Shown here one piece after another: positions 27,580-38,324 of a DNA stretch of 49,039 nucleotides. This DNA is from Bacilli bacterium (GTDB lineage: Bacteria; Bacillota_I; Bacilli_A; RFN20; UBA1709): the NCBI GenBank assembly GCA_028693955.1, contig JAQUUH010000004.1:1-49039 (forward strand). The letters are read 5' to 3'. Below the pieces are notes generated by a model, which saw only the letters and a program-made list of their open reading frames with translations, did not search any database and was not told where the DNA came from. Within the stretch, counting starts at the first letter, position 1; each line of letters opens with the position of its first letter. The position numbers were made by a program, and so were the translations under genes.

Positions 27580-28050
27580 CTACCAACGATAGTGAGCAAA
27601 TGCTTTGTTTGCTTCAGCCATCTTATGAATATCATCGCGTTTTTTAACAGAAGCTCCAACTCCATTGGCAGCATCTATTATTTCGGCAGCTAAACGTTCT
27701 TCCATTCTCTTTTCAGAGCGAGAACGAGAGTAATTTACTAGCCATCTTAATCCTAAAGAAATTCTTCTTTCTTGGGAAACCTCTACTGGAACTTGGTAGT
27801 TTGCACCACCAATTCTACGAACCTTTAATTCCAATGATGGCATAATATTATTAATTGATTGTTCAAATACTTCGATAGCAGGACGCTGTGTTTTTTCTTC
27901 AACTAATTTAAATGCTGAATATAATATTTCTTGAGCAGTTCCTTTTTTGCCATCTAGCATAACTTTATTAATCAAACGTGTGACTAATTTTGAATTATAT
28001 ATTGGATCTGGCAAAACATCACGTTTTGCTACACTTCCTTTACGTGGCAT
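27580..28050 (-). CDS. rpsG: 30S ribosomal protein S7
   Basis: S7 organises the 30S head and contacts E-site tRNA. The 156 residues begin [21 protein letters not shown] and contain [21 protein letters not shown]-like sequence ([20 protein letters not shown]) and ending AFAHYRW. It lies 26 bases after rpsL. Confidence 0.98.
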   Translation of the reverse strand: MPRKGSVAKRDVLPDPIYNSKLVTRLINKVMLDGKKGTAQEILYSAFKLVEEKTQRPAIEVFEQSINNIMPSLELKVRRIGGANYQVPVEVSQERRISLGLRWLVNYSRSRSEKRMEERLAAEIIDAANGVGASVKKRDDIHKMAEANKAFAHYRW

Positions 28051-28076
28051 ATTTTTTCCTCCTTCTCTACTTGCAA

Positions 28077-28499
28077 CTATTTAGCTGCTTCTTTTGGTTT
28101 TTTTGCGCCATATTGAGAACGTGATTGACGACGTTTTTCAACACCGGCACAGTCAAGTGTTCCACGAATAATATGATAACGAACACCTGGTAAATCTTTA
28201 ACACGACCTCCACGAATCATAACAACGCTATGCTCTTGTAGATTATGTCCTTCTCCACCGATATAAGCTGTTACTTCATAACCATTACTTAAACGAACAC
28301 GAGCATATTTACGTAATGCTGAGTTTGGCTTTTTAGGTGTCATTGTTCCAACACGAGTACATACTCCTCTTTTTTGAGGAGAAGGATTTGAAGTTTCTCT
28401 TTTCTTCAACGAATCCCAGCCTTTGTTTAATGCAGGCGATTTAGATTTCCAAGTAGTTTGAGTTCTTCCTTGGCGAACTAGTTGACTAATTGTAGGCAT
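28077..28499 (-). CDS. rpsL: 30S ribosomal protein S12
   Basis: S12 acts in the decoding centre. The 140 residues contain [17 protein letters not shown] and [26 protein letters not shown]. Lysines at both classical streptomycin-resistance positions are wild-type. It is the first gene of the str operon, behind a consensus promoter and a leader of about 130 nt. Confidence 0.98.
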   Translation of the reverse strand: MPTISQLVRQGRTQTTWKSKSPALNKGWDSLKKRETSNPSPQKRGVCTRVGTMTPKKPNSALRKYARVRLSNGYEVTAYIGGEGHNLQEHSVVMIRGGRVKDLPGVRYHIIRGTLDCAGVEKRRQSRSQYGAKKPKEAAK

Positions 28500-28539
28500 T
28501 ATTTATTTCTCCTTTCAACATTATTTTATAAACACACAA

Positions 28540-28628
28540 TACCAGGCGTTTTATTTTGTTTGTTTTTTTAAGTCTCTTTAGAACAAGAGACTCCCATTTA
28601 TCACTATCAAACAGCATACCTTCTGGTA
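28540..28628 (-). promoter_or_regulatory. candidate structured leader of rpsL-rpsG-fusA
   Basis: The minus-strand leader contains a hairpin CGTACC-AGAA-GGTATG near its 5' end, a perfect 8-bp hairpin AGTCTCTT/AAGAGACT in the middle, and CTGGTA near its 3' end. CTGGTA can pair fully with TACCAG of the first hairpin, giving two mutually exclusive states. This suggests autogenous control, by S7 or S12 for example, but I do not recognise a named family. Confidence 0.45.
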
Positions 28629-28639
28629 CGGCAATATCA

Positions 28640-28668
28640 ATTCTACATACTATTCTATTTTATGTCAA
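28640..28668 (-). promoter_or_regulatory. promoter of the str operon (rpsL-rpsG-fusA)
   Basis: A consensus TTGACA and TAGAAT are separated by 17 bp on the minus strand, immediately after the rpoC terminator. Confidence 0.9.
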
Positions 28669-28695
28669 TAAAAATTTGCAATATTTTACAATATT

Positions 28696-28726
28696 AAAAA
28701 AGAGACTGAATATTAATTCAATCTCT
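28696..28726 (-). terminator. intrinsic terminator of rpoB-rpoC
   Basis: On the minus strand AGAGATTGAAT and ATTCAGTCTCT form an 11-bp stem with one wobble pair and a 4-nt loop, followed by six T. It begins about seven bases after the rpoC stop. Confidence 0.93.
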
Positions 28727-28733
28727 TGTTAAA

Positions 28734-31700
28734 TTAGATTGTAGAAGTATCTGTTTGTTCATCTTGCAAATCTTCTTCAGTCGATAAAGCATCAACTACT
28801 ATTTTATCATCAGCAATACTTGCTGGAATAATACTTTTAACTCCGGTGCCTGCAGGAATTAATTTACCAATAATTACATTCTCTTTTAATCCATGTAAAT
28901 GATCAATTTTACCTTTTGTAGCTGCGTCAGTTAAAACTCTTGTTGTTTCTTGGAAAGAAGCGGCAGATAAGAATGAATCTGTTTCTAAAGAAGCTTTAGT
29001 TATTCCAAGAACTATTGGTCTTGCTAAAGCTGGTCTTTTACCTTCAAGTAATATTTCACTATTTACTTTCGTAAACTCAAATATATCAACCTTTTTGCCC
29101 GGTAGAAGATTAGTATCTCCGCCTTCTATTATCAAAACCTTCTTAAACATCTGACGAACCATTACTTCAATATGTTTATCAGAAATTTCAATACCTGTTT
29201 GACTATAAACTTTTTGTACTTCTTTTAAAATATAGCCTTGAACATCAGAAACATCACTAACTTCAAGTAAATGTTTTGGGTTAATAGCACCCTCTGTAAT
29301 CTTTTGACCATTTTTAATTTCGTCACCTTTTTTAACTCTTAGTTTTGCTCCATAAGGAGTTAAATATGTTTTGCTTTCAAGATCATTACGGATTACCACT
29401 TCAGCTCTACCATTTTCTTTATCTTCTTTTATCTCATCAATAAATCCAGTTATTTCACTTATAATTGCTTCACCTTTTGGATTTCTTGCTTCAAATAATT
29501 CTTGAACTCTTGGCAAACCTTGAGTGATATCATCACCGCCGGCAACTCCTCCAGTGTGGAAAGTACGCATTGTTAATTGTGTTCCTGGTTCTCCAATAGA
29601 TTGAGCAGCCATAACTCCAACTGCTTCACCAATTTCTACTTGTTCACCTGTTGCTAAGTTTCTACCATAGCATTTTTTGCAAACCCCATCTTTTGTTTGA
29701 CATCCAAATAAAGTTCTAATTTCTAAACTCTTTATACCAGAATTTACAATTTTCTTAGCAATATTGACATCAATCATTTTATTGTTTGAAATGATAATTT
29801 CACCAGTTTTTGGATCAACTACATCATTTAAAGGATATCTACCTATTAATCTATCTTCAAATTTTTCAATTGTACGGCTATCTTTAGAATCAACCAATTC
29901 GCTAACAACAGTACCATGATCTGTACCACAATCTTCTTCTCTAACAATAACATCTTGTGCTACATCAACAAGTCTTCTAGTCAAGTATCCTGATTCTGCA
30001 GTTTTTAAAGCTGTATCAGCTCCACCTTTTCTAGCTCCATGGGTTGAAATAAAGAACTCAGAAACTGTTAATCCTTCTCTAAAAGAAGATTTAATTGGTA
30101 ATTCAATAACATCTCCAGATGGATTATTCATCAAACCTCTCATACCTGATAATTGTAGGAAGTTTGAGGCATTCCCTCTAGCTCCAGAATCCGCCATCAT
30201 ATATACTGGATTGCTTGGATGTGACTCTAATTGATCATTCAATCCTTTTTGTATATTATCTTTGACGGTTTCCCAAGTTTTTATAACATGGTTATGTCTT
30301 TCGTCGTTGGTTAATAAACCTCTTTCATACATTTTAGAAACTTTGGAAATATTTTCTTCTGCTTCTTTAAAAATTTCAGCCTTATTCTCATAGACATAAA
30401 TGTCATCAATAGAAACAGTTATACATGATAAAGTAGCAAACTTAAACCCTTGATCTTTTAATTTATCAAGCATTAATGATGTTTCTTTGGTACCAAATTT
30501 TGAGAAAACTTCATTGATTATCTTTCCTAAATCCTTCTTTTTAAAAGGTGGATTTATCGGCATTTTAGAAATTGCTTCTTTTATATCCATTCCAGGTTTC
30601 AAGAAAAATTTCTCTGGAGTGGATTCAAAGTTTGCCACCGATATCTCATTTAAAAATGGAAAATCTTTTGGGAATATACTATTGAAAATAGCCTTACCAA
30701 CACTTGTTAATAGATAGCAACCTCTTTGCTCTTTAGTAAATGAATCATTATTTAATCCATTTGCACGAATTGCTATTCTATTATGAATATGAATTTTACC
30801 AGCTTGATATGCAAGTAATACTTCATCATAGTTGTTGAAAACTTTTCCTTCACACTCTGAATAAAGTTCAAACTCTTGAGCTTTATCTTCGTTATTATTT
30901 TTTCTATATTTTTCTGCTTTTTTCAAAAAATCTTTTGGAGATTTTTCTAATGTTAAATAGTAGTTACCAAGAACCATATCTTGAGATGGAGTTACTATTG
31001 GTTTTCCATCTTTTGGTCCAAGAATATTTTTAGCACCAAGCATTAATTGTCTTGCTTCAGCAATAGCTTCTTCTGAAAGCGGGACATGTACTGCCATTTG
31101 GTCACCATCAAAGTCAGCATTGAATGCTGGAGTTACAAGAGGATGCAAACGAATTGCTTTACCTTCAACTAATTTTACTTCAAAAGCCTGAATTCCAAGA
31201 CGGTGAAGAGTTGGAGCTCTATTTAAAAGTACAGGATGATCTACAATTACCTCTTCAATTATTTTAGAGACTTTCTCATCATGTCTTTCAATCAATTTAT
31301 CTGCTTGTTTATGACCAGATACTATACCTTGCTTTATCATTTTCGCAGCAATAAATGGCTTAAACAATTGAATAGCCATTTCGCGAGGAATACCACATTG
31401 GTACATTTTTAAATTTGGTCCTACAGCAATAACTGAACGTCCAGAATAGTCAACTCTTTTACCAAGTAAGTTTTGACGGAAACGACCTTGTTTACCCTTT
31501 AATGTATGGGAAAGAGATTTTAATGTTCTACCTGCTGCACCTGTTACTGCTTTTCCTCTACGACCATTATCAATTAAAGCATCAACTGCTTCTTGTAGCA
31601 TTCTTTTTTCATTCATTAAAATTACTGAAGGTGCTTTAATCTCAAGTAATTTCTTTAAACGGATATTTCTTGTTATAACTCTACGATACAAATCGTTTAA

Positions 31701-32831
31701 ATCACTTGTTGCAAATCTACCACCATCTAGTGGTAACATTGGTCTAAGTTCAGGAGGAATAACAGGCAAAACCTCAAGAATCATCCACTCTGGTTTGTTG
31801 TCAGATTTCCTAAATGATTCTACTACTTCTAATCTTTTAATTAATTTTTGCCTTTTTTGATTTTTTTGACCTTGAGTTTCTTTCAATTCTTTTTGAATTT
31901 TATCAAATTCTTCATTAACATTAATTTCTTTTAATAGACGTTGAATTGCCTCTGCACCAATGCCAAATTCAGCACCAGTATATTTAGAAATGAAGTTAGA
32001 ATATGTGTAAAAATCAAAAGTTTCTTTAGCGTTTTCTATTTTTGAAATTAAAACACTACATTTTGTCAATTCACCATCAGCATCAATCACAGACATTATT
32101 TCTTGCAAAACAGATATTAATTTTTGCTTGCTACCTTCTTCATCTATAGATGTAATTAAAGTATTTAAATTAACATCGCTTGTTAAAACACTACTTAAAT
32201 CATAATCAATTTGAATATTACCAATAGTTGTTATGATATTAGAGTATAAATCTTCATTACTACCTTGATTTATTGTAGATATCAACTGTTCGCATTTAAC
32301 ATAATAACCTTTGACATCCATTTTTTCTTTTATATCTTGAATAATACTTATAAATCTAGTTCTTGAAATCTTTTCATCAAGAACCTCACGATAATTTAGA
32401 AGTTCACAATTGCCTTTATTTAAGCAAATATGAGAGACAAAATATACAACTTCTTCAAGATCTTTAGGGGATATATCTAACATTTGTGCTATTCTAGAAG
32501 GAATACCTTTTAAATACCAAATGTGTGCTACAGGAGTAGCTAAATCTATATGTCCCATTCTTTCACGACGAACGCTTCTTGTTGTTACTTCGACACCACA
32601 TTTTTCACAAACTATACCAGAAAAACGAATTTTTTTGTATTTCCCACAAAAACACTCATAATCTTTTGAAGGACCAAATATTCTTTCACAAAACAAACCA
32701 TCTCTTTCTGGTTTTTGACTACGATAATTAATCGTTTCTGGTTTCTTAACTTCACCATAAGACCATTCTCTTATTTTTTCTGGAGAAGCAAGTCCTACTT
32801 GAATTGCTGAAAAGCGATTTACATCAAACAT
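28734..32831 (-). CDS. rpoC: DNA-directed RNA polymerase subunit beta-prime (with N-terminal insertion)
   Basis: Beta-prime carries the catalytic magnesium site ([15 protein letters not shown]). Also present are the N-terminal zinc finger (CFCGKYKK...CEKCG), the bridge-helix/trigger-loop region ([22 protein letters not shown]) and the second cysteine cluster ([13 protein letters not shown]). At 1365 residues it is about 165 longer than B. subtilis RpoC. Most of the excess is an insertion at about residues 137-285, between [12 protein letters not shown] and [11 protein letters not shown]. The insertion is acidic, helical in composition, and has two similar motifs ([14 protein letters not shown] and [14 protein letters not shown]). 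It follows rpoB by 11 bases and ends at a strong terminator. Confidence 0.98.
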   Translation of the reverse strand: MFDVNRFSAIQVGLASPEKIREWSYGEVKKPETINYRSQKPERDGLFCERIFGPSKDYECFCGKYKKIRFSGIVCEKCGVEVTTRSVRRERMGHIDLATPVAHIWYLKGIPSRIAQMLDISPKDLEEVVYFVSHICLNKGNCELLNYREVLDEKISRTRFISIIQDIKEKMDVKGYYVKCEQLISTINQGSNEDLYSNIITTIGNIQIDYDLSSVLTSDVNLNTLITSIDEEGSKQKLISVLQEIMSVIDADGELTKCSVLISKIENAKETFDFYTYSNFISKYTGAEFGIGAEAIQRLLKEINVNEEFDKIQKELKETQGQKNQKRQKLIKRLEVVESFRKSDNKPEWMILEVLPVIPPELRPMLPLDGGRFATSDLNDLYRRVITRNIRLKKLLEIKAPSVILMNEKRMLQEAVDALIDNGRRGKAVTGAAGRTLKSLSHTLKGKQGRFRQNLLGKRVDYSGRSVIAVGPNLKMYQCGIPREMAIQLFKPFIAAKMIKQGIVSGHKQADKLIERHDEKVSKIIEEVIVDHPVLLNRAPTLHRLGIQAFEVKLVEGKAIRLHPLVTPAFNADFDGDQMAVHVPLSEEAIAEARQLMLGAKNILGPKDGKPIVTPSQDMVLGNYYLTLEKSPKDFLKKAEKYRKNNNEDKAQEFELYSECEGKVFNNYDEVLLAYQAGKIHIHNRIAIRANGLNNDSFTKEQRGCYLLTSVGKAIFNSIFPKDFPFLNEISVANFESTPEKFFLKPGMDIKEAISKMPINPPFKKKDLGKIINEVFSKFGTKETSLMLDKLKDQGFKFATLSCITVSIDDIYVYENKAEIFKEAEENISKVSKMYERGLLTNDERHNHVIKTWETVKDNIQKGLNDQLESHPSNPVYMMADSGARGNASNFLQLSGMRGLMNNPSGDVIELPIKSSFREGLTVSEFFISTHGARKGGADTALKTAESGYLTRRLVDVAQDVIVREEDCGTDHGTVVSELVDSKDSRTIEKFEDRLIGRYPLNDVVDPKTGEIIISNNKMIDVNIAKKIVNSGIKSLEIRTLFGCQTKDGVCKKCYGRNLATGEQVEIGEAVGVMAAQSIGEPGTQLTMRTFHTGGVAGGDDITQGLPRVQELFEARNPKGEAIISEITGFIDEIKEDKENGRAEVVIRNDLESKTYLTPYGAKLRVKKGDEIKNGQKITEGAINPKHLLEVSDVSDVQGYILKEVQKVYSQTGIEISDKHIEVMVRQMFKKVLIIEGGDTNLLPGKKVDIFEFTKVNSEILLEGKRPALARPIVLGITKASLETDSFLSAASFQETTRVLTDAATKGKIDHLHGLKENVIIGKLIPAGTGVKSIIPASIADDKIVVDALSTEEDLQDEQTDTSTI

Positions 32832-32842
32832 TACTATTCCTC

Positions 32843-35800
32843 CTATTCTTCATCATTAGCAAAATTTCCAGTATCTATGCGATTATCAGAACTGATTTCT
32901 CTAATAGACTCGGAGACTTTTCTTTCTTCTAATTGGGTAGCCTTAGCGACCTCTTTCATATCTAATTCTTCCCCATCTTCAGCAAGTAATTTTACATCAA
33001 TTGCTAAAGCTTGAAGTTCTTTTTGTAAAACTCTAAATGATTCTGGCATTCCTGGTTGAGGAATAGGTAAATCCTTAATAATAGCTTCGTAAGTCCTAGC
33101 TCTACCCACCATATCATCAGATTTAACAGTTAATATTTCTTGTAGAGTATGTGCTGCTCCATATGCTTCAAGAGCCCAAACTTCCATTTCACCAAATCTT
33201 TGACCACCATTTTGTGCTTTACCACCTAAAGGTTGTTGAGTTACTAATGAATATGGTCCTGTTGCTCTAGCATGTAATTTATCATCAACCATGTGTGATA
33301 ATTTAATCATGTACATTACACCAACAGAAATTCTTTCTTCAAATTGTTCTCCACTTCTTCCATCATATAAGACTGTTTTACCATCTGAATCCATTCCTGA
33401 TTGATCCATTAGTTTAAATAATTCTTCATTACTTACTCCATCAAAAACAGGAGTAGCAACTTTCATACCTAATCTTTTAGCAGCCATTCCTAAATGAACT
33501 TCAAGAACTTGTCCTAGATTCATACGAGAAGGAACACCTAATGGATTTAACATAATATCTACTGGAGTTCCATCTGGTAAATAAGGCATATCTTCAACAG
33601 GTAAGATACGTGAAATAACACCTTTATTACCATGTCTTCCTGCCATCTTATCTCCTTCTGAAATTTTTCTTTTTTGAGCTATGTAAACTCTAACAACTTC
33701 ATTAACTCCTGGAGGAAGTTCATCTCCCTTATCACGAGAAAATATTTTTACATCAAGAACTATTCCTGCTCCTCCATGAGGAACTCTTAAGGAATTATCT
33801 TTTCTTTCTTTAGTTTTATCACCAAATATTGCCATTAACAATCTTTCTTCTGGACTTGGTTCACCAACACCTTTTGGAGTAACCTTACCAACAAGAATAT
33901 CTTGTTCTTTAACCTCTGTTCCTGGAACAACTATTCCATGAATATCTAAATTGGCTTTAGCTTCTTCAGAAACATTAGGTATATCTCTAGTAATTTCTTC
34001 AGGTCCTAATTTTGTTTCACGACAATCTATGTCATATTTTTCAATATGTATTGAAGTATAAACATCTTCTTTTACCATTCTTTCAGACATGATTATTGCA
34101 TCTTCATAGTTATATCCATTCCAAGTCATGAAGGCAATAGTAACATTTTGTCCAAGTGCTAATTCACCATTTTGCATACCTGGACCATCAGCAACAATTT
34201 GACCTTTTTCTACTTTTTGACCAGCAACAACTATTGGATGATGATTAATGCAAGTCCCTTGGTTTGAACGAGCAAATTTTTGCAATTTATATTCATGATT
34301 TTTACCGTCTTCATCTTCAATAATAATTTTTCTTGAATCAACATATACTACATAGCCATTTTCTTTGCTAACTACTGCTGATCCAGCATCTTTAGCAATT
34401 AATTTTTCCATACCAGTACCAACATATGGAGAATGTGGTTGTAATAATGGAATTGCTTGTCTTTGCATATTTGCACCCATCAAAGCTCTTTGGGCATCAT
34501 CATTTTCCAAAAAAGGAATACATGCTGTAGCAACAGAAACGATTTGCTTTGGAGAAACATCAACATAGTCAACATCTTCTTTACGAGCCATTATATTCTC
34601 GCCTCTATATCTTGCCACAACAAAATCATCAACTATTTCATGATTTTTTCCTAAACTTATATTTGCTTGAGCAACAACGTACTCATTTTCTTCATCTGCT
34701 GAAAGATAACTTACTTTATCTTCAGAAACCACAAAAGTCTTCTTGTTAACAAAGCGATATGGTGTTTCTAAAAAACCAAACTCGTTGATTTTAGCATAAC
34801 TAGCCATATTATTTATTAAACCAATATTTGGACCTTCTGGAGTCTCAATAGGACAAATTCTACCATAATGAGAATAGTGAACATCTCTAACTTCCATAGC
34901 TGCTCTATCTCTTGATAGTCCACCAGGACCTAAAGCTGATAAACGACGTTTATTAGTAAGTTCTGCAAGTGGATTTGTTTGGTCCATAAACTGAGAAAGT
35001 TGTGAAGAAGAAAAGAATTCTTTTATTGCAGCTGTTAAAGGACGAATATTTGTTAGTCCTTGAGCTGTAATGTTTGATGTCTCAGAAATAGACATTCTCT
35101 CTTTTACACTTCTTTCCATTCTTGAAAGACCTATTCTAAATTGGTTATATAGTAGTTCTCCAATTGTTCTAACACGACGATTTCCTAAATGGTCAATATC
35201 ATCAGTATCTCCTATTCCATCAATTATATTCATAAAATAAGAAAATGAAGCAACCATATCTGGTATGGTAATATATTTTTTATCAATTCTTAAATCTGTT
35301 CCAATTACATTAACAGTTTCTTTCATGGTATCATCTTTATAAACTTTAATCATTTGAACTGTATTAGAATCATCAAGAATTATTTTTTCTCCTAAATTAT
35401 GAGCATGAGCCCCATTTTCAAATACTTTTTTGCTCATCATGTCATTTATCATAGATTTTGTAATTAGAGTCCCTTTGGGATACAAAACCTCACCATTAAC
35501 ATCACAAAGAGGTTCTGCAATATAATGATTTAGTAATCTATTATAAATTCCTAGCTTTTTCTTGAATTTAAAGCGACCTGCTCTAGTAAGATCATATCTT
35601 TTTGAATCAAAAAACTTTTGATAAAGTATGGTTCTTGCTCCTTCTTCTGTGGCTGGTTCTCCAGGTCTTACTTTATTATATATTTCAATCATAGCATCTC
35701 TACTTGATAAAGTTTTATCTTTTTCAAGGGTATTTACTATATACTGATTATCGCCAAATAAAGCTATTATCTCTTCTGTTGTATCTATTCCAATTGCTTT

Positions 35801-36391
35801 TAATAAAATTGTAGCTGGAATTTTTCTTGTCTTATCAACACGAACAAAAATAATATCTTTAGCATCAGTTTCATATTCTAACCAAGTCCCTCTTGAAGGA
35901 ATAACTTCACCTTCAAAAATATTTTTCCCTGATTTATCACGTGATTTTTTAAAATACGCTCCAGGAGAACGAACTAATTGTGATACTATTACTCTTTCAG
36001 CGCCATTAATAACAAAAGTTCCGCTTTCTGTCATTTTTGGGAAATCTCCCATGAAAACTTCACTTTCTTTTATTTCACCTGTTTGATTATTTTTTAGTCT
36101 TAATGTCACTCTCAATGGTGAAGCATAAGTCATATCATGATCTTTACATTCATCAACAGAATATTTTGGTTCTTCGAAACGACTTTTTACGAAATGCAAC
36201 TCTAGATTATTCCCAGGTCCAAGGATAGGATAAACATCTTTGAAAACCTCATCTATTCCTTCGTTTATGAAACGAGAATACGAATCAGTTTGAATTTCCA
36301 CCAAATTTGGTAGAGGTAATTTTCCACTTATTTTGGAATAATCCTCCCGCTTTTGTGGTTCGTTGTTTGAAATTAGTAGTTTTTTTGCCAC
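32843..36391 (-). CDS. rpoB: DNA-directed RNA polymerase subunit beta (Asn at rifampicin His526 position)
   Basis: The 1182-residue beta subunit has a GTG start after GGGGTGAAGG. The rifampicin region reads [26 protein letters not shown]. The residue equivalent to E. coli His526 is Asn480 (codon AAT at 34952-34954), while the rest of the cluster is wild-type. Other landmarks are MADSGARGN-independent core motifs [23 protein letters not shown] and [16 protein letters not shown]. It has its own promoter just downstream of ybxB and is co-transcribed with rpoC. Confidence 0.98.
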   Translation of the reverse strand: MAKKLLISNNEPQKREDYSKISGKLPLPNLVEIQTDSYSRFINEGIDEVFKDVYPILGPGNNLELHFVKSRFEEPKYSVDECKDHDMTYASPLRVTLRLKNNQTGEIKESEVFMGDFPKMTESGTFVINGAERVIVSQLVRSPGAYFKKSRDKSGKNIFEGEVIPSRGTWLEYETDAKDIIFVRVDKTRKIPATILLKAIGIDTTEEIIALFGDNQYIVNTLEKDKTLSSRDAMIEIYNKVRPGEPATEEGARTILYQKFFDSKRYDLTRAGRFKFKKKLGIYNRLLNHYIAEPLCDVNGEVLYPKGTLITKSMINDMMSKKVFENGAHAHNLGEKIILDDSNTVQMIKVYKDDTMKETVNVIGTDLRIDKKYITIPDMVASFSYFMNIIDGIGDTDDIDHLGNRRVRTIGELLYNQFRIGLSRMERSVKERMSISETSNITAQGLTNIRPLTAAIKEFFSSSQLSQFMDQTNPLAELTNKRRLSALGPGGLSRDRAAMEVRDVHYSHYGRICPIETPEGPNIGLINNMASYAKINEFGFLETPYRFVNKKTFVVSEDKVSYLSADEENEYVVAQANISLGKNHEIVDDFVVARYRGENIMARKEDVDYVDVSPKQIVSVATACIPFLENDDAQRALMGANMQRQAIPLLQPHSPYVGTGMEKLIAKDAGSAVVSKENGYVVYVDSRKIIIEDEDGKNHEYKLQKFARSNQGTCINHHPIVVAGQKVEKGQIVADGPGMQNGELALGQNVTIAFMTWNGYNYEDAIIMSERMVKEDVYTSIHIEKYDIDCRETKLGPEEITRDIPNVSEEAKANLDIHGIVVPGTEVKEQDILVGKVTPKGVGEPSPEERLLMAIFGDKTKERKDNSLRVPHGGAGIVLDVKIFSRDKGDELPPGVNEVVRVYIAQKRKISEGDKMAGRHGNKGVISRILPVEDMPYLPDGTPVDIMLNPLGVPSRMNLGQVLEVHLGMAAKRLGMKVATPVFDGVSNEELFKLMDQSGMDSDGKTVLYDGRSGEQFEERISVGVMYMIKLSHMVDDKLHARATGPYSLVTQQPLGGKAQNGGQRFGEMEVWALEAYGAAHTLQEILTVKSDDMVGRARTYEAIIKDLPIPQPGMPESFRVLQKELQALAIDVKLLAEDGEELDMKEVAKATQLEERKVSESIREISSDNRIDTGNFANDEE

Positions 36392-36481
36392 TAGCCTTCA
36401 CCCCATATTTCTTTTTTCAATTTTTTACGCAACGCTTACAAACACATTTATTATTAAAATGGTATATGTAGGCAATTTAAT

Positions 36482-36510
36482 ATTTTAACAAAATATTCAA
36501 TAAAAATCAA
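36482..36510 (-). promoter_or_regulatory. promoter of rpoB-rpoC
   Basis: TTGATT and TAAAAT are separated by 17 bp on the minus strand, with TGT before the -10. It lies 8 bases after the ybxB stop. The leader of about 85 nt shows no strong hairpin. Confidence 0.85.
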
Positions 36511-36517
36511 TACCAAA

Positions 36518-37117
36518 TCATTTTTTTATACTTCTTAAAACATAATAACCTTTATTTCTTTTAACAATTTCACAATTGCCAAAAATTTCCAATAATTTCT
36601 TTTGTGCACTGGGAGCTCCATGAGATTTACGTATAACAACAAGAATAGCCCCGTTTTTACTTAAATGTTCAAATGAGCCCGAAAATATTTCATAAATTAT
36701 TTTCTTTCCTGCTCTTATTGGGGGATTAGTCAAAACAAAATCATAAGTGTTAGTAATTTTTTCATATAAATTACTAACATAAACCTTTGCTCTTGATTGT
36801 AAATCATATTTTTCAACATTCTTTTTTGCTAATAAAACTGCTCTTTTATTAACATCCGTCATGTCTACATTAACATCAGAAATCATTTTTAGTATAACTA
36901 CACCAAGTGTTCCTATACCACAACCAATATCTAAAACATTCCCTGATACCGGAATACTAAGTGCATAATTCAATAAAGTCTCACTACCTACATCTAACTT
37001 ATTTTTGGAAAAAACACCAAAATCAGAAAAAAGAGAAAACTGTTTTGAACCCACAACAAATTCGATTAATTTAACCTCTGTTTTTAGGTTAGGATCATTA
37101 TCAAAATAGTGTGACAT
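36518..37117 (-). CDS. ybxB: class I SAM-dependent methyltransferase (YbxB/RsmC-like)
   Basis: The 199 residues form a Rossmann methyltransferase with motif I VLDIGCGIGTLGVVI (about 60-75), acidic loop MTDVNKRAV, and motif IV LTNPPIRAGK. The NPP motif indicates amino-group methylation of RNA or protein. It resembles the C-terminal half of RsmC (16S G1207). Location between rplL and rpoB matches B. subtilis ybxB. The target is not proven. It follows the rplL terminator with a good AGGAGG but no clear promoter. Confidence 0.9.
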   Translation of the reverse strand: MSHYFDNDPNLKTEVKLIEFVVGSKQFSLFSDFGVFSKNKLDVGSETLLNYALSIPVSGNVLDIGCGIGTLGVVILKMISDVNVDMTDVNKRAVLLAKKNVEKYDLQSRAKVYVSNLYEKITNTYDFVLTNPPIRAGKKIIYEIFSGSFEHLSKNGAILVVIRKSHGAPSAQKKLLEIFGNCEIVKRNKGYYVLRSIKK

Positions 37118-37138
37118 TTTCTCTCCTCCTTTTTTAGC

Positions 37139-37166
37139 ACAAAAACCTGCTGAAAAAAGCAGGTTT
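37139..37166 (-). terminator. terminator between rplL and ybxB
   Basis: On the minus strand AAACCTGC and GCAGGTTT form an 8-bp stem with an 8-nt T-rich loop, followed by TTTTTG. It probably attenuates entry into ybxB, which lacks its own obvious promoter. Confidence 0.85.
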
Positions 37167-37191
37167 AAAAAACTAAATCTTCTAAGATAAA

Positions 37192-37569
37192 TTATTTGAT
37201 TTCTACTTCAGCGCCAGCTTCAACTAATTTATTTTTGATTTCTTCTGCTTCTGCTGGACTAATTTTCTCTTTAATTGCTACTGGTGCTGTATCCACTAAC
37301 TTTTTAGCATCAATAAGTCCTAGACCTGTGATTGCTTGAACAGCCTTTATACATGCAACTTTATTTTGACCAAAGTTTTTCAACATTACTGAAACTTCAG
37401 ATGGTCCTGCTGCTTTAACTTCTTCAGCAGCCACTGCTGGTCCTGCTGCTACTGGTGCTGCAGCTGTAACACCAAATTCATTTTCGATTTCTTTTACTAA
37501 TTCATTTAATTCAATAATTGTCATTTCTTTTAAACTAGCAATTATTTCACTTGTACTTAATTTTGCCAT
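37192..37569 (-). CDS. rplL: 50S ribosomal protein L7/L12
   Basis: L12 is the stalk dimer that recruits GTPase factors. The 125 residues have the helical N-terminal dimerisation domain (SEIIASLKEMTIIELNELVKEIE), an Ala/Pro hinge, and the C-domain with NKVACIKAVQAITGLGLIDAKKLVD. It follows rplJ and is closed by a terminator. Confidence 0.98.
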   Translation of the reverse strand: MAKLSTSEIIASLKEMTIIELNELVKEIENEFGVTAAAPVAAGPAVAAEEVKAAGPSEVSVMLKNFGQNKVACIKAVQAITGLGLIDAKKLVDTAPVAIKEKISPAEAEEIKNKLVEAGAEVEIK

Positions 37570-37606
37570 TATTATTTCCTCCTTATTATTAAATATAATA
37601 CTTAGC

Positions 37607-38107
37607 TTAAGCTACTTGCTCTTCCTTATCGGCAATAGCTTTAACTGCACAGGCAAATCCTCTAACTGGTGATTGCAAGCAACTCAATAACATTGATAGC
37701 AATCCTTCTTTTCCTGGTAATGTCGCAATTACTTTCATTTCTTTATCTGTTACAGCTTTACCTTCAACAATTCCGCCTTTAATAATCAAATTTTCATGTG
37801 CTTTAGCAAACTTTGAAACTATTCTTGGGCCAGTTACGGCATCAGTATGTGAAAACACTAACGCATTTGGGCCTTCTAAAATTTCTTTTAATTGATTGTA
37901 TCCTAATTCTTCTGCGGCTTTTTCAACTAAGGTATTCTTAAATACTTTTAATTCAGCGTTTTCTTTTTTCAAATCTTTACGCAAAATTTCTATTTCATTA
38001 ACTGTCAACCCTCTATATTCCACTATAGAAACTGATTGAGCATTCTTAAAAGCTTCAGCAACAGTATCAATTACTTTCTTTTTCGCAGCAACTATATCTT
38101 TGTTCAT
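37607..38107 (-). CDS. rplJ: 50S ribosomal protein L10
   Basis: L10 anchors the L12 stalk. I start at the ATG of MNKDIVAAKKK because AGGAGG is eight bases upstream. The GTG three codons earlier overlaps that site. The 166 residues contain SVSIVEYRGLTVNEIEILRKDLK. The C-terminal helix binds L12 dimers. L10(L12)4 is the expected ligand of the upstream leader. Confidence 0.97.
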   Translation of the reverse strand: MNKDIVAAKKKVIDTVAEAFKNAQSVSIVEYRGLTVNEIEILRKDLKKENAELKVFKNTLVEKAAEELGYNQLKEILEGPNALVFSHTDAVTGPRIVSKFAKAHENLIIKGGIVEGKAVTDKEMKVIATLPGKEGLLSMLLSCLQSPVRGFACAVKAIADKEEQVA

Positions 38108-38164
38108 TAATGGCACCTCCTATCTTTTTTGATATTTTTATGGAAACCAATATACTTTATGTAG

Positions 38165-38196
38165 AATTTAAAACCCATACTCTTGAGGTATGGGTT
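38165..38196 (-). terminator. attenuator hairpin in the rplJ leader
   Basis: On the minus strand AACCCATAC and GTATGGGTT form a perfect 9-bp stem around CTCAAGA, followed by TTTAAATT. It lies between the L10-binding element and the rplJ start, where an attenuator is expected. The T-tract is weak. Confidence 0.65.
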
Positions 38197-38199
38197 ATT

Positions 38200-38285
38200 T
38201 AGCATAGTAAATATACTTTATTAACTTCAACCTCGGCAACATTATTAAACTTTTTAGTCGTTGCTGTCTTTGGCATATTGATTAC
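38200..38285 (-). promoter_or_regulatory. L10 leader (autogenous control of rplJ-rplL)
   Basis: The minus-strand leader contains ATGCCAAAGACAGCAACG and, about 30 nt later, TTGCCGAGGTTGAAG. These are the hallmark elements of the bacterial L10 leader kink-turn region bound by L10(L12)4. Recognition is from the conserved primary motifs and from position between promoter and rplJ. Confidence 0.85.
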
Positions 38286-38291
38286 TGATTT

Positions 38292-38320
38292 ATTTTAACA
38301 AAACATCTTGATTATTTCAA
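38292..38320 (-). promoter_or_regulatory. promoter of rplJ-rplL
   Basis: TTGAAA and TAAAAT are separated by 17 bp on the minus strand, with TGT before the -10. The -35 overlaps a small hairpin (CTTGA-AATAA-TCAAG) that directly follows the rplA stop and may be a weak rplA terminator. Confidence 0.85.
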
Positions 38321-38324
38321 GAGT

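Noticed and set aside
28571-28592. Perfect 8-bp hairpin AGTCTCTT/AAGAGACT considered as a terminator
   Set aside because: On the minus strand a run of A, not T, follows it. On the plus strand CCCATTT follows. It fits better as a leader element.
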